DNA from: Chrysochromulina parva
Taxonomy: Eukaryota; Haptophyta; Prymnesiales; Chrysochromulinaceae
DNA length: 15,002 nt
Assembly: GCA_002887195.1 (NCBI GenBank)
Contig: PJAB01001366.1
Coordinates: forward strand, 1 to 15,002
Direction: 5' to 3'
Shown: piece after piece, positions 1-7,420 of the stretch
Position numbering within the stretch: position 1 is the first letter of the stretch
Layout: every line of letters starts with the position of its first letter
Program-made: the position numbers and the translations under genes
The notes under the pieces: generated by a model
Told to the model about the DNA's origin: nothing
Seen by the model: only the letters and a program-made list of their open reading frames with translations
Databases searched by the model: none

Positions 1-105
1 CAGCTTACGGCCAACCTTGTCCTCGGCATACGACTTATTGAGCAAGCCCTAGAGCATCGACTTGGACTCGGCGACGTCCAATTACCCGCCCTTGTCCGCA
101 TCAAA
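1..105 (-). pseudogene. EF-hand domain remnant with two in-frame stops
   Basis: Read on the minus strand from 105 downwards, the frame offset from the ferredoxin gene spells a near-perfect 12-residue EF-hand calcium loop: D (100-102), A, D, K, G, G, stop, L, D, V, A, E (67-69). Acidic residues sit at loop positions 1 and 3, Gly at 6, Leu at 8 and Glu at 12. Loop position 7 is a TAA (82-84). The following helix (ESKSML) is broken by a TAG (49-51), after which GLLNKSYAEDKVGRKL runs off the left edge. The frame overlaps the last codons of the ferredoxin gene, whose final residues could once have been the entering helix. I infer a calcium-binding module inactivated by a frameshift plus two nonsense changes, now in the 3' flank. 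Sequencing error or an unusual exon are alternatives. TAA and TAG appear to be normal stops elsewhere in the window. Confidence 0.5.
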
Positions 106-475
106 CCTTTTTCGCCAGTGCATCAGTTGCGGCCTGTGCTTTTGCAGCGTCTGTGCAGTCTTTCAGCATCTTTTTGCCGATGCCTTTCGCACTAACGTTG
201 ACACCTTTCCCACACCCCTTGAGACAGGTTGAAGTCGCCAACACCTTAAATCCACTCTTCCGGGCCGCCGCCTGAACTGCCTTCGTTCCATGCTTGCTGC
301 ATACAGAACCTTGGCAAACCGTGAGCTCAGGCGTTGCCGCCATCGTGAGCCGGCCGTGGCTAATAATGATCCGAGGGACACGCACATTGTCGTTGTCGTG
401 GGTACACAGGCCCGGAGCGCCGGGCGCAAAGGCTGCGCTTGATACGACCAACAAACATGAAATGAAATTGCGCAT
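101..475 (-). CDS. Plastid-targeted thioredoxin-like [2Fe-2S] ferredoxin domain protein
   Basis: Single exon, 124 residues, from the first ATG (473-475); the frame opens further upstream but without an ATG. Residues 1-15 form a short hydrophobic signal peptide (MRNFISCLLVVSSA) followed by AFAP, which resembles the Phe-containing cleavage motif of plastid proteins in algae with red secondary plastids. A bipartite leader would then run to about residue 45. The mature part has C54-x4-C59 and C84-x3-C88 in the context VCQGSVCSKHGTKAV and TCLKGCGKGV. This is the four-Cys pattern of the thioredoxin-like [2Fe-2S] ferredoxin family, known from small electron-transfer proteins and NADH dehydrogenase or hydrogenase subunits. 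The Ala/Lys-rich tail (residues 105-124) is helical. Its electron-transfer partner cannot be told. It is divergent from the TPR gene, so the two may share a promoter. The EF-hand remnant begins at its stop codon. Confidence 0.8.
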   Translation of the reverse strand: MRNFISCLLVVSSAAFAPGAPGLCTHDNDNVRVPRIIISHGRLTMAATPELTVCQGSVCSKHGTKAVQAAARKSGFKVLATSTCLKGCGKGVNVSAKGIGKKMLKDCTDAAKAQAATDALAKKV

Positions 476-661
476 CGCGCAAAGCTGAGAAAACGCGCTG
501 ACTCGCGCTCGTGTTTCCGTCGCTCGTTCACGCGCGCGCGCAGCGCACACGCGCTCGACTTCAGAACCGGTACATCTTTCTCATTTTGATCCTTCACTCT
601 TCACGGCCCCCTACTGAGAACGGACGCGCCCCTTCGTCGTCTCTTGTGAGCCGCGCTTATC
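476..661. promoter_or_regulatory. Shared divergent promoter region
   Basis: This 186-bp gap separates the start codons of the minus-strand ferredoxin gene and the plus-strand TPR gene, so it must hold both 5' ends. It has an alternating CG/GC run around 530-555 (cgcgcgcgcgcag) next to a pyrimidine-rich stretch (about 571-600). No TATA box is evident. The assignment rests on gene layout only. Confidence 0.5.
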
Positions 662-1468
662 ATGAGGTGTCTTGTGCTGCTCTCGACATGCCTACAGCTA
701 GCAACGGCATGGCAGGGAGCCAATTCGCACGCACCGAAGTCTCATCGCGCGCCACTGCTCTCAGTGCTGGCTACATCCAACGACAAGGAGGCCGCCTTGC
801 TTGCTCCGGCTGATCTGCCGCTGCTCAAGCTTAGTTCCGCTGATGTTCGCTCGAAATCGCGCGATCAGCTCGAAGGTCTCATCGATGAGCTAGAGGCGGC
901 GGCAGCCAACTATGCTGATAAGGCAGGCAAGCCGAGCGTCACGCTGAGCCGGTTGCTCGCCACTGCGCACACATGCTACGGCGATCATGAGAGCTCAGTG
1001 CCGCATGCAAAGGCTGCTTTGGCGGAGGGTGGCGAGGACGCGGACATGCATTTCCTGCTCGGCGTCGCCGCCGAACGACGTGACGACGAGGATGAAGCGC
1101 TCAGTGAGTACGAGACGGCACTGTCGCTGGATCCAAAGTGCTGGCGTGCGCTCTTCCACGTTGGCAAGATTGCACTCGCCTGTGGGGCGATCGACATGGG
1201 TATTGAGCAGTTTCGGAAGGTACAGTCCATCAATCCAGATCACGCTGCGACCAATGCATTCCTCGCCACCTACGACGCCTCCTCAGCTTCTGTGGGCGAG
1301 GATGACTCCGAGGTCCTCGCCTCCTCTTCCCCTCCGTTCGAGATTGACCAAGAGACCGTTCGAGATCGACTGAGGTCGCTCGAGATCGACTCGGATGACG
1401 ACGATGATGACTTTCTGCCGCAGCCCGATACCCTGAAGAGCTTCTACGTCGACCCAGGGGCATCGTAA
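662..1468 (+). CDS. TPR-repeat protein with N-terminal signal peptide
   Basis: Single exon, 268 residues, ending in TAA. The start ATG has a purine at -3 (atcATGA). Residues 1-17 (MRCLVLLSTCLQLATAW) form a signal peptide. The following 30 residues are Ser/His/Lys/Arg-rich and poor in acidic residues, so a bipartite plastid leader is plausible. Three tetratricopeptide-like helix pairs follow at about 94-124, 127-159 and 161-193. The second and third are clear: FLLGVAAERRDDEDEALSEY with A-L-x-L-D-P, then ALFHVGKIALACGAIDMGIE with I-N-P-D. The tail contains six consecutive Asp (245-250) and ends FYVDPGAS. TPR units are protein-interaction scaffolds, and in plastids they serve in photosystem or pigment-enzyme assembly. 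Which partner applies here is not visible. It lies divergent to the plastid ferredoxin gene, which fits a common organelle but does not prove it. Confidence 0.75.
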   Translation: MRCLVLLSTCLQLATAWQGANSHAPKSHRAPLLSVLATSNDKEAALLAPADLPLLKLSSADVRSKSRDQLEGLIDELEAAAANYADKAGKPSVTLSRLLATAHTCYGDHESSVPHAKAALAEGGEDADMHFLLGVAAERRDDEDEALSEYETALSLDPKCWRALFHVGKIALACGAIDMGIEQFRKVQSINPDHAATNAFLATYDASSASVGEDDSEVLASSSPPFEIDQETVRDRLRSLEIDSDDDDDDFLPQPDTLKSFYVDPGAS

Positions 1469-2190
1469 GATTGTAAAGCTCAGCCATTAGCATTCACGGG
1501 CGCGTGTGAGCCGGGGGAAAACGGGCATCGGCGTGACGTGACGTCCTCGGTACAGGAGCTCGAAGCTTTTCTGTCTCGCTCTGTTTTTGTGGTGATGGCC
1601 CCTTGGCCCTTATCCATGCCCATGTGCAGCATGCCGAACGGTGTACGCGGTATCCATTATCGAGGTTCTCGTGCCTCTCAGTACTCAGAGTCGAGAGTGA
1701 GGCGGTTTTGTCCGGTCTATGGGAGGTGCTACTAGACTCTCGACCGTAAGCACTCGACTCGAACGACTGTGCGCAGTGTGCACTGTCTCGCAACGAAGGA
1801 AACGGAATATGACTATGAGTAAGTACCGCGTACGCGCTACCCTACGGAAGTAAAATGCGAACGCCGGTCGCCGCCGACGCTCGAAGCCACGAAGCGCCGC
1901 GAACGCTGTTCGACGACTGTTTGACCGGATCCGCAACGTCATTCGTCACCGCGCGCCCGTGAAGTGTGGACTCGGAGAAGCGAGCGGTTTCGTCGTCGAG
2001 CGGTTCCGTGTCAATGCGCCAAAGGTCAGTATCTGCGTAGCCTCGTCGAGGTATGATTAGTCCCCCGGGGCTCCTTTATGTAGCGGCCAGTCGACCGCTG
2101 CCATCCGCGTAGACATGACTGTCTTCGGTTGGAGCGCACCAGAGCAGAGAAAAGACCGTGCCGCCAGCAACAGGACTGCCCGCTTGTCAG
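1469..2190. other. Intergenic region between two converging genes
   Basis: This 722-bp stretch lies between the 3' ends of the TPR gene and the minus-strand Cys-rich gene. Short open frames exist on both strands, but their translations are Arg/Ser-rich without recognisable motifs. I checked for a tRNA T-loop (a gttcga-type match near 1751-1763, minus strand), but no supporting stem pairs. A TGACGTGACGTC-type direct/palindromic motif lies at about 1533-1545. Nothing else can be supported. Confidence 0.6.
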
Positions 2191-3144
2191 TCAGTCCGAC
2201 AGGTGCAGTTCTTCGACTGCGACTTCAAAGCGCGGCGGGTAACCTCGAACAATGACGCCTGGGATTGCGGAGGTGCACACGTCCTCGTATCGAGGCACAT
2301 TCGCCTCTTGATCGTGCCCATCTACCTCCTCCTCTTGCTCGGCATAGGGCATGCCAACGACAGTCACGATGGGAGCGGACTGGATGGGAGCCATTGTAAT
2401 GCAAGGATCCGTGCGGATGCTTGCATTGCAGCCGTGGAATGACGCGTGTGGAAGCGGATCAACCACATGAGGAGCGCGTGCAAGCAGGATAGGACCACGC
2501 ACTCGCAGCCTCGGGAGCTGGCGGGTCGTCGGTTGTCTGCATCCGCGGCAAATGCAGCACAGGAGGGCCATGGTGGTCGCTCCAGCGAGCCCTGAACCTG
2601 CATACCCGAACCATTCTGGCGGTGGGTTGGGAAGTGCAGGCAGCAGCGAGGGTGGTCGAGGACTCGGGAGCGGAGGTGGCGGCGGTGTCGGCGGTGTCGG
2701 CGGTGTCGGCGGTGGCGGCGGTGGCGGCGGTGGCGGCGATGGTGGCGGCGGCGGTGACGGTGGTGACGGTGGTGATGACGGCGTTGGTGGCAGTGACGGT
2801 GGTGGGGGCAACGCGGGTGGGTGCGGCGGCACCTCACACGGTCCATAGTTCGTGCAGAAGGAGCACTTACTGTGCACGCAACCGGGCACGAGGCAACAAT
2901 CGCCTTCCTCGAGCATGGAGTTGTAGCAGGGCGCACAGGTATCTGGAGGCGAGCCTGGTGGCAATGGCGGCGACGGGTCTGGGATGCAAAAGTCACAGGT
3001 GGAGTGCGAGCAGCCCAGCGAGGAGCAGTCGCACGAGGAGGATATGCCACAGTCATGGCCGAGCTTCATGCATCGTGCGCAGCAATCACCGCACTGTGAT
3101 GGGGACGCAGACTGGCCGGCCGAGGGTATTTCGTTCCCTCGCAT
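2191..3144 (-). CDS. Cys-rich, poly-Pro single-pass membrane protein
   Basis: 317 residues in one open frame from an ATG at 3142-3144 to a TGA. Residues 18-103 are Cys-rich with two copies of a CxxC ... GC-x-HS-x-C-x-FC module (residues 22-53 and 70-97). Residues 105-176 are a Pro-rich spacer of PPSPP and PPPTPP type, the hydroxyproline-rich linker style of algal cell-surface and matrix proteins. A transmembrane segment follows (about 178-199, ending LLCCICRGC), then a 115-residue tail with an acidic EQEEEVDGHDQE stretch. Cys-rich module outside and tail inside would need a signal peptide, and this frame has none. A stop lies upstream in frame, so a signal exon may be spliced in from further upstream or the start may be wrong. 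I do not recognise a named family. The opposite strand reads as poly-Gly and is taken as a shadow. Confidence 0.6.
   Translation of the reverse strand: MRGNEIPSAGQSASPSQCGDCCARCMKLGHDCGISSSCDCSSLGCSHSTCDFCIPDPSPPLPPGSPPDTCAPCYNSMLEEGDCCLVPGCVHSKCSFCTNYGPCEVPPHPPALPPPPSLPPTPSSPPSPPSPPPPPSPPPPPPPPPPTPPTPPTPPPPPLPSPRPPSLLPALPNPPPEWFGYAGSGLAGATTMALLCCICRGCRQPTTRQLPRLRVRGPILLARAPHVVDPLPHASFHGCNASIRTDPCITMAPIQSAPIVTVVGMPYAEQEEEVDGHDQEANVPRYEDVCTSAIPGVIVRGYPPRFEVAVEELHLSD
2660..2815. repeat. GGC/GGT-rich microsatellite within the Pro-rich coding segment
   Basis: The plus strand is an almost uninterrupted run of ggcggtgtc, ggcggtggc and ggtgacggt units with 9-bp and 6-bp periodicity. It is the template strand for the Pro-rich spacer of the Cys-rich membrane protein. 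Such G-tracts can form G-quadruplexes and change length by slippage, so the spacer length may vary between alleles. Confidence 0.75.
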
Positions 3145-3445
3145 GTGTCTCGCGGCCTCGCGTTGTGTCGTGCAATCGCGTTCTGTCGGGCTATACCCTA
3201 CGGAGGTTTACGACCGGTAGACTGACTGACGAAACCCACTGATTTCATAATAAAGAGATGACGAAACTCAGTGAGATCAGTGACGAAACTTCGACGAAAC
3301 TTTTCCCGAAATTTCAGTGTCAGACACTCCAAAGTGTGACACCGTCGACACTCAAAATCCTCGGCTCGGGGGCTATATCTCGCCCCCACCCTGCGTGTGT
3401 GAGATACTGGTGTGAACAAACCCTTTGCTTGGAACTCATTGACTG
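3145..3445. promoter_or_regulatory. Spacer upstream of the Cys-rich gene with short repeated motifs
   Basis: This 301-bp segment is the 3' flank of the kelch/RING gene and the 5' flank of the Cys-rich gene, both on the minus strand. The motif gacgaaac recurs four times between 3228 and 3301 (three preceded by T). An odd palindrome agtgtcagacact lies near 3316-3328, followed by related agtgtgacac and gtcgacac. These could be factor-binding sites. The region could also hide a short signal-peptide exon for the downstream gene, but none is convincing. Confidence 0.35.
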
Positions 3446-5683
3446 CTATGCAACAGAGGGCTCGGGCTGAGGCTCGGGACTGACCCGAACTGGAACTCGC
3501 ACACCCCTTAAAACTGCCGCGTTCGCCACGATTTCGGGGGGCGCGGCCTGCGGCGGGGGCGCCTCCGGCTCCGCGCTTGGGCTTGGTCGCGGGTGCGACT
3601 CTGCGCTTGCTTGCAGCGATGTGCTGCCATCGGCGTGGCCGGTGAGGACGGTGCGGCCGACGTCAACGAGCTCGATGCCAGCCTCCTCGTCGCGCCGCGG
3701 CGGCGACCGCGGCGGCGAGTCGTCGACGACTGACTGTGCGATCATGTCCGTGATCAGCTCCGCGACATTCATCTGGCGAAACCGCTCATGTCGTGCCGAA
3801 GGGCGCCCCGCTCGCCTGCGAAGATTGAAGCGGCATTTCGGGCACGTACCGTCTGTCTCGAGCCAGCGGCCGATGCATGCTTCATGGAAGAGATGCTCGC
3901 ACGGCAGCCGGATGAGTAGGTCGTCCGCCTCGTACCTCCCTAAGCACACCGCACACAAATCCTCCTCCTCCATCTCCTCGAGCTTGCTCGTGCCCTCGAC
4001 CCAAGCTGTCGCGGCCTCGGCGTCGCCCCGGGCGGTCGCGGTGTCGCCACCGCCGCCGCTGCCCGTCCATGAGCTCTCGCTGCCCTTGTGATTAACGAAA
4101 TCGGCCCACTTGACACGCGGCAGCGTACAGATCTCATCGGGAGATATTCCGCGCCGGCGCGGGGGTCCTTGCGCGTGCGTCGGGGCTTCTTGCGCCTGCA
4201 CGGGGGCGTTAGGCCGGGTGCTCTGTGGCAGATACCTGTTTAAACGGCGTGCGAAGAGAGCCACGAGGACGCATGCATACGCAACGAAACCCGCTGCGCC
4301 GAAGAGGAGCGAGGAGAGCATGCTCAAGGCCACGGTGGGCGCCTCGTCGCCGGAGGTGAACTCAATCCACTCGTTCAGTTGCAGATCGTACACCCACATG
4401 TCGTCGAAGATCTTCCGCCCGCCGGCGCCCGCGTACAGGAGCGGCGCGTTGTACAGCATGCGATTCGCCCGTGGGTGTCGAATCACGGGGGCGAGGACCA
4501 TCGTGTGATCAAAGCGCCAGTCGGGACCCCATGCGAGATGCGTGACCATGCTCGGATTCGAGCGCACCGCATTCAGCGCGACGTGCAGCCAGTCCCTCGC
4601 AACGTAGATGGTACTGAGCGTCTCATCGGTGACGAGGCCGCCGTAGACAAGGAGAGTCTGGGGATAGATCATGAGCACGGCATGGTCCGACCGGTTGACC
4701 TTCGCGTTGGGCAGTACCACGCCCTGCGCGTTGCGCTCGTTGAGCGGCATGCGCGTCCACGTGCCGTAGCCAGGCCCTCGGAATGCGTTCCCGACGTTGA
4801 AGGCCCAGGCGTCAGAGAGGGAAGGCCACACGGGGTCATTGGCGCCGGGCGGTAACCTTGGGGTGCGCCCTCCGAAGACGAGCATCCCCTCCGATGCGGG
4901 CGCCGCCGCGTGTGCGCAGCGGCGGCCGGGCGTGATGGATCCCGTCCCTGGGCTGGTCGTGCCGGTCACGCTCGCAGCACCCACCGTCAGAGCCCTCCAT
5001 GAGGCGTTGGCATTTCCTGTGTAGTCGAGCAGCCACACGTCGTCGAAGGCTGAGGCGTCGCCCTCGCAGCCACCATACATGAGCACGGAGCCGTCATATG
5101 CGACCGCCGTGTGGTCGAACCGCGGCACGGGCTGCTCCAACGTCGAGGCGTAAAGGCGCGACCACACGCCAACCACGAGCGTGCCCTCGCCCGTGACGCG
5201 CTGGTCGGTAAGGCGCAGGCGCCAGACCTCATTGGTGGCCACCACAGCCGTTCCGACCTGGCGCTGGACGCGGCCGCCAAATGTGAGAAAGTCAGCCGTG
5301 CCCGCGACGGGGTTCTTGTTGACGATCGTGCAGCTATGCGAGGAGCGCGGCGCGGGCATGCTCGTGAGCATGACGCCGGCGCGAATGTCCTGGATGAGCG
5401 TCCATGAGTCGCGCGTCATGTCATACGCCCACGCGTCGCCGAGCGTCGATAGCGACACGCCGTCGACAATACCCTGGCCACCGTAGATGATCATGTGGTC
5501 GCCCGCGCTGGTCGAAAAGACATCGGCGCAGTGCGAGTAGCGGCCGCTGACCTCGCTAGCGGGGCACCCGCCTACCGTGCAGTCGCGCGATAAAACCGAT
5601 GCGCCCGAAAGGTACATTTGTCCGATCGCAGCGAGTGGGTCTTGTAGGTAGGGCCCAGCGAGGACCGCCGTAATGCACTGCAT
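3446..5683 (-). CDS. Kelch-repeat, single-pass membrane RING-H2 protein (putative E3 ubiquitin ligase)
   Basis: 745 residues from ATG 5681-5683 to TAG. Residues about 45-440 hold six kelch-type blades, each with a hydrophobic-x-x-(Y/F)GG turn and a W or Y about 20 residues later: IIYGGQG, FLTFGGR, LMYGGCE, LVFGGRT, LVYGGLV, LLYAGAG, with D-x-W-x-(Y/F/L) strands such as DAWAYD and DDMWVYD. A transmembrane helix follows (about 449-478), then ARRLNR on the likely cytosolic side. A RING-H2 finger spans 577-617 with C577, C580, C595, H597, H600, C603, C614 and C617 (C3H2C3) plus W607. The tail is Pro/Glu-rich. The kelch propeller would be lumenal or extracellular and the RING cytosolic, so it could ubiquitinate proteins in response to a bound ligand. 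No good signal peptide is present. An acceptor (ttttccttccag) lies one base before this ATG, so an upstream exon or a 5'UTR intron is likely. Confidence 0.85.
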   Translation of the reverse strand: MQCITAVLAGPYLQDPLAAIGQMYLSGASVLSRDCTVGGCPASEVSGRYSHCADVFSTSAGDHMIIYGGQGIVDGVSLSTLGDAWAYDMTRDSWTLIQDIRAGVMLTSMPAPRSSHSCTIVNKNPVAGTADFLTFGGRVQRQVGTAVVATNEVWRLRLTDQRVTGEGTLVVGVWSRLYASTLEQPVPRFDHTAVAYDGSVLMYGGCEGDASAFDDVWLLDYTGNANASWRALTVGAASVTGTTSPGTGSITPGRRCAHAAAPASEGMLVFGGRTPRLPPGANDPVWPSLSDAWAFNVGNAFRGPGYGTWTRMPLNERNAQGVVLPNAKVNRSDHAVLMIYPQTLLVYGGLVTDETLSTIYVARDWLHVALNAVRSNPSMVTHLAWGPDWRFDHTMVLAPVIRHPRANRMLYNAPLLYAGAGGRKIFDDMWVYDLQLNEWIEFTSGDEAPTVALSMLSSLLFGAAGFVAYACVLVALFARRLNRYLPQSTRPNAPVQAQEAPTHAQGPPRRRGISPDEICTLPRVKWADFVNHKGSESSWTGSGGGGDTATARGDAEAATAWVEGTSKLEEMEEEDLCAVCLGRYEADDLLIRLPCEHLFHEACIGRWLETDGTCPKCRFNLRRRAGRPSARHERFRQMNVAELITDMIAQSVVDDSPPRSPPRRDEEAGIELVDVGRTVLTGHADGSTSLQASAESHPRPSPSAEPEAPPPQAAPPEIVANAAVLRGVRVPVRVSPEPQPEPSVA

Positions 5684-5684
5684 G

Positions 5685-5785
5685 CTGGAAGGAAAACATC
5701 GAGGTTGCCGACGACGAGAACCTACCTATCGTGAATCGCCCCTAATTAGTCGACTTCGCACCAAATAATTCTTGACCAATCTTAC
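5685..5785 (-). other. Candidate 5' intron of the kelch/RING gene
   Basis: On the minus strand a donor GTAAGAT begins at 5785. A branch-point-like gactaat lies about midway, and a pyrimidine-rich acceptor ttttccttccag ends at 5685, giving a 101-nt intron. The bases joined are GG from the upstream exon and C from the downstream exon, in frame with the ATG at 5681-5683. The upstream exon would read ...WIDCAVISKG in that phase. No clear upstream start was found, so the intron could instead lie in the 5'UTR. Confidence 0.55.
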
Positions 5786-5786
5786 C

Positions 5787-5980
5787 CTTTGCTGATGACA
5801 GCGCAATCTATCCAGCGCGCGCGCGCACCGTCAGCAGCCGAATCGAAGTGAAGCCTTGTCTGAATCCGCCTGGCCGCTCGCCTTGCGCCCTCAAAGTGAG
5901 CAACGTCGCTTCCCGTCCATCTGGAGCGCCAACAGCCGTGCTGACCGCATCGCGTGTGCCTGCGAACAGATCTGTGTGCG
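5787..5980. promoter_or_regulatory. Divergent promoter region between kelch/RING and polytopic membrane genes
   Basis: This region separates the first exon of the plus-strand membrane protein (ATG at 5981) from the candidate first intron of the minus-strand kelch gene. It must contain both transcription starts and probably the kelch first exon. A (GC)n run lies at about 5815-5827 (gcgcgcgcgcgc). No TATA box or CCAAT box is evident. Confidence 0.4.
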
Positions 5981-7420
5981 ATGGCGGATATCAAGTTGCA
6001 AATCAAGAAAGCCAAGGGTGCGACTGCATTAGCGCGGCTCGCAGCCTCGCGCGGCACGCGCCTGCGCGCAGCCTGACCGACCGGCCAGAAACTCCAGACT
6101 GCGCCGGGTTGTCCGGCCTGTCCGCATGCCACTGGCAGCACACGGCACGCACGCATGCAGCAGCAGCGGGATGTGACGAAGCTGAGCCCGTGCTGCTGCA
6201 GCTTAGCTGCTCGTCGCGAGACCGTCCTCACTCGCTGCCGGCTTCCGTCCGCAGATGAGGCGTTCGCGAAACTCGGCATCTCCCAGGCCGACCTCGACAA
6301 GCTCAACAGCGTGCCGCTGATCGTCGCTTTCGTTGGCCTTCTTGTCAACCTCCTGCTGCTGGCGTCAATGGCCAACTTTGCGTGGCTGAAAGCGACGGCG
6401 CTCAACCGTGGCCAGCCGTTTACCGCCTACCTCTCGCTGACCAACGTCCAGTTCGGCACGGCCTCAAACCCGACGGTCGACTCATACATCTTCTGCGGCG
6501 GCAAAAAGAACGACTGCAGCCTGGGCAGCTTGTGCGCGATGACGCCTGACCCATCCAAGTGGGACAACGGCTCGCCCAAGAGCACGCCCGTCGAGGCGTG
6601 GTGCGCCGCGGGGCGTGCGGGCGCGACCGCGGTCGGCCTGCTCTGGTTGGCCTTGATCCCAGGCCTCGCGGCCACGGCCTTCACAGCCCTGTACGCTGCC
6701 AAAGAGATTCCGATGGTGGCTAAGATGGCGCAGCAGATAGAGAAGGGGTTCGGCTTCACTGACTACATGCAGAAGGGCATCATCTGCTGCTGCTGGGCGG
6801 CACTGTGGCTGCTCCTCTTCGTCGCCATGACCATGTATGCACTCATGATCCCCGACACGCTCGGCTGGGGCGTGGTCGAGCTGGAAGCCTCCTTCGGGCT
6901 GCTCCGGTTCTCCTTTGTGCTCGTCTCGCTCGCGGGCGCCGTGCTCACCATGACGTTGTTCAGCCTGTGGAAGTCGGAGAACGTGGCCGAGGCTTGGATG
7001 GAGTTCCAGTCGACGAAGCTCCTCAGCTTCAAAAAGGGCCTCTACCTCGCGCTCATGCTGCAGCTCGTGCTGTACTTGTTAATGATCATCGACACCGTCG
7101 ATTGGTCGGCGCTGCTCATCGTGCTCGCGGGCTTTTACCTGGACGCCAAGAACCGCAACTTCATGCTCATGTACCTGGTGCTCGTGGCCGTCTCAATCCT
7201 CTTCGACATTGTCAAGCTTGCCGGCATGCCCTCCTTCGAGAACATGACGCCAGGACAGAGCTTCGGCGCGACCCTCTGGATGTGCATCTTCTCCCTCAAG
7301 TTCGTGATCGTCGGCTTTATCTTCGCGTATGAGACGCGCGAAAAGGAAGCCGAGGTGGGCGCGTTCAGCCGCTTCGACGAGGCGCAGCTCGACCTGCGCG
7401 ACGACGAGATCGCCGAGTGA
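5981..7420 (+). CDS. Polytopic membrane protein, about eight helices, two exons
   Basis: Spliced model: exon 1 5981-6017, intron 6018-6254, exon 2 6255-7420; 400 residues, TGA stop. Exon 1 encodes MADIKLQIKKAK from an ATG in good context (gcgATGG). The join AAG-G|AT-GAG keeps frame and gives KDEAFAKLG. Hydrophobic helices lie at about 32-56, 133-160, 187-211, 227-250, 273-291, 296-308, 315-334 and 349-371. A roughly 75-residue loop between helices 1 and 2 has C93, C100, C106 and C129, probably disulfide-bonded and outside. The first four helices with a large Cys-containing first loop recall claudin/tetraspan topology, but I see no diagnostic signature. The second half is a different bundle with ILFDIVKLAGMP and LKFVIVGFIFAYE. 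The acidic tail is probably cytosolic. Function is unknown. An ATG at 6155 would give a longer frame but lies in the proposed intron. Confidence 0.75.
6018..6254 (+). other. Intron of the polytopic membrane protein gene
   Basis: Donor AAGG|GTGCGA at 6018 and acceptor cttccgtccgcag ending at 6254 give a 237-nt intron after a 37-nt coding exon. Phase 1 is preserved. The frame through the intron has a stop after exon 1 (tga near 6074), and the upstream part of the exon-2 frame reads as Cys/Arg-rich non-protein, both supporting removal. Confidence 0.7.

Noticed and set aside
1..105. Alternative genetic code in which TAA and TAG are sense codons, making the EF-hand intact
   Set aside because: TAA ends the TPR gene and TAG ends the kelch/RING and AAA+ genes at natural protein ends in this window.
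1336..1392. Three cgagat-type direct repeats in the TPR gene tail
   Set aside because: Spacing of 22 and 20 bp does not follow the codon frame, and the match is short; probably chance in a low-complexity tail.
1472..1476. TGTAA as a green-algal-type poly(A) signal after the TPR gene
   Set aside because: It lies only four bases past the stop codon and similar motifs are not placed consistently after the other genes.
1741..1770. tRNA-like T-loop on the minus strand
   Set aside because: The flanking bases do not form a T-stem, and no anticodon or acceptor stem could be paired.
2552..2848. Plus-strand poly-Gly protein
   Set aside because: Shadow of the Pro-rich stalk; the minus strand has Cys modules, stalk, membrane helix and tail in a sensible order.
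6155..6254. ATG at 6155 as start of the polytopic membrane protein
   Set aside because: The segment is Cys/Arg-rich, and a clean acceptor at 6254 with a matching 37-nt exon gives a better N-terminus.
5782..6405. 207-codon minus-strand frame overlapping the membrane protein gene
   Set aside because: Arg/Ala-rich translation antisense to a real exon. Only its last part (before 5786) may be an exon of the kelch gene.
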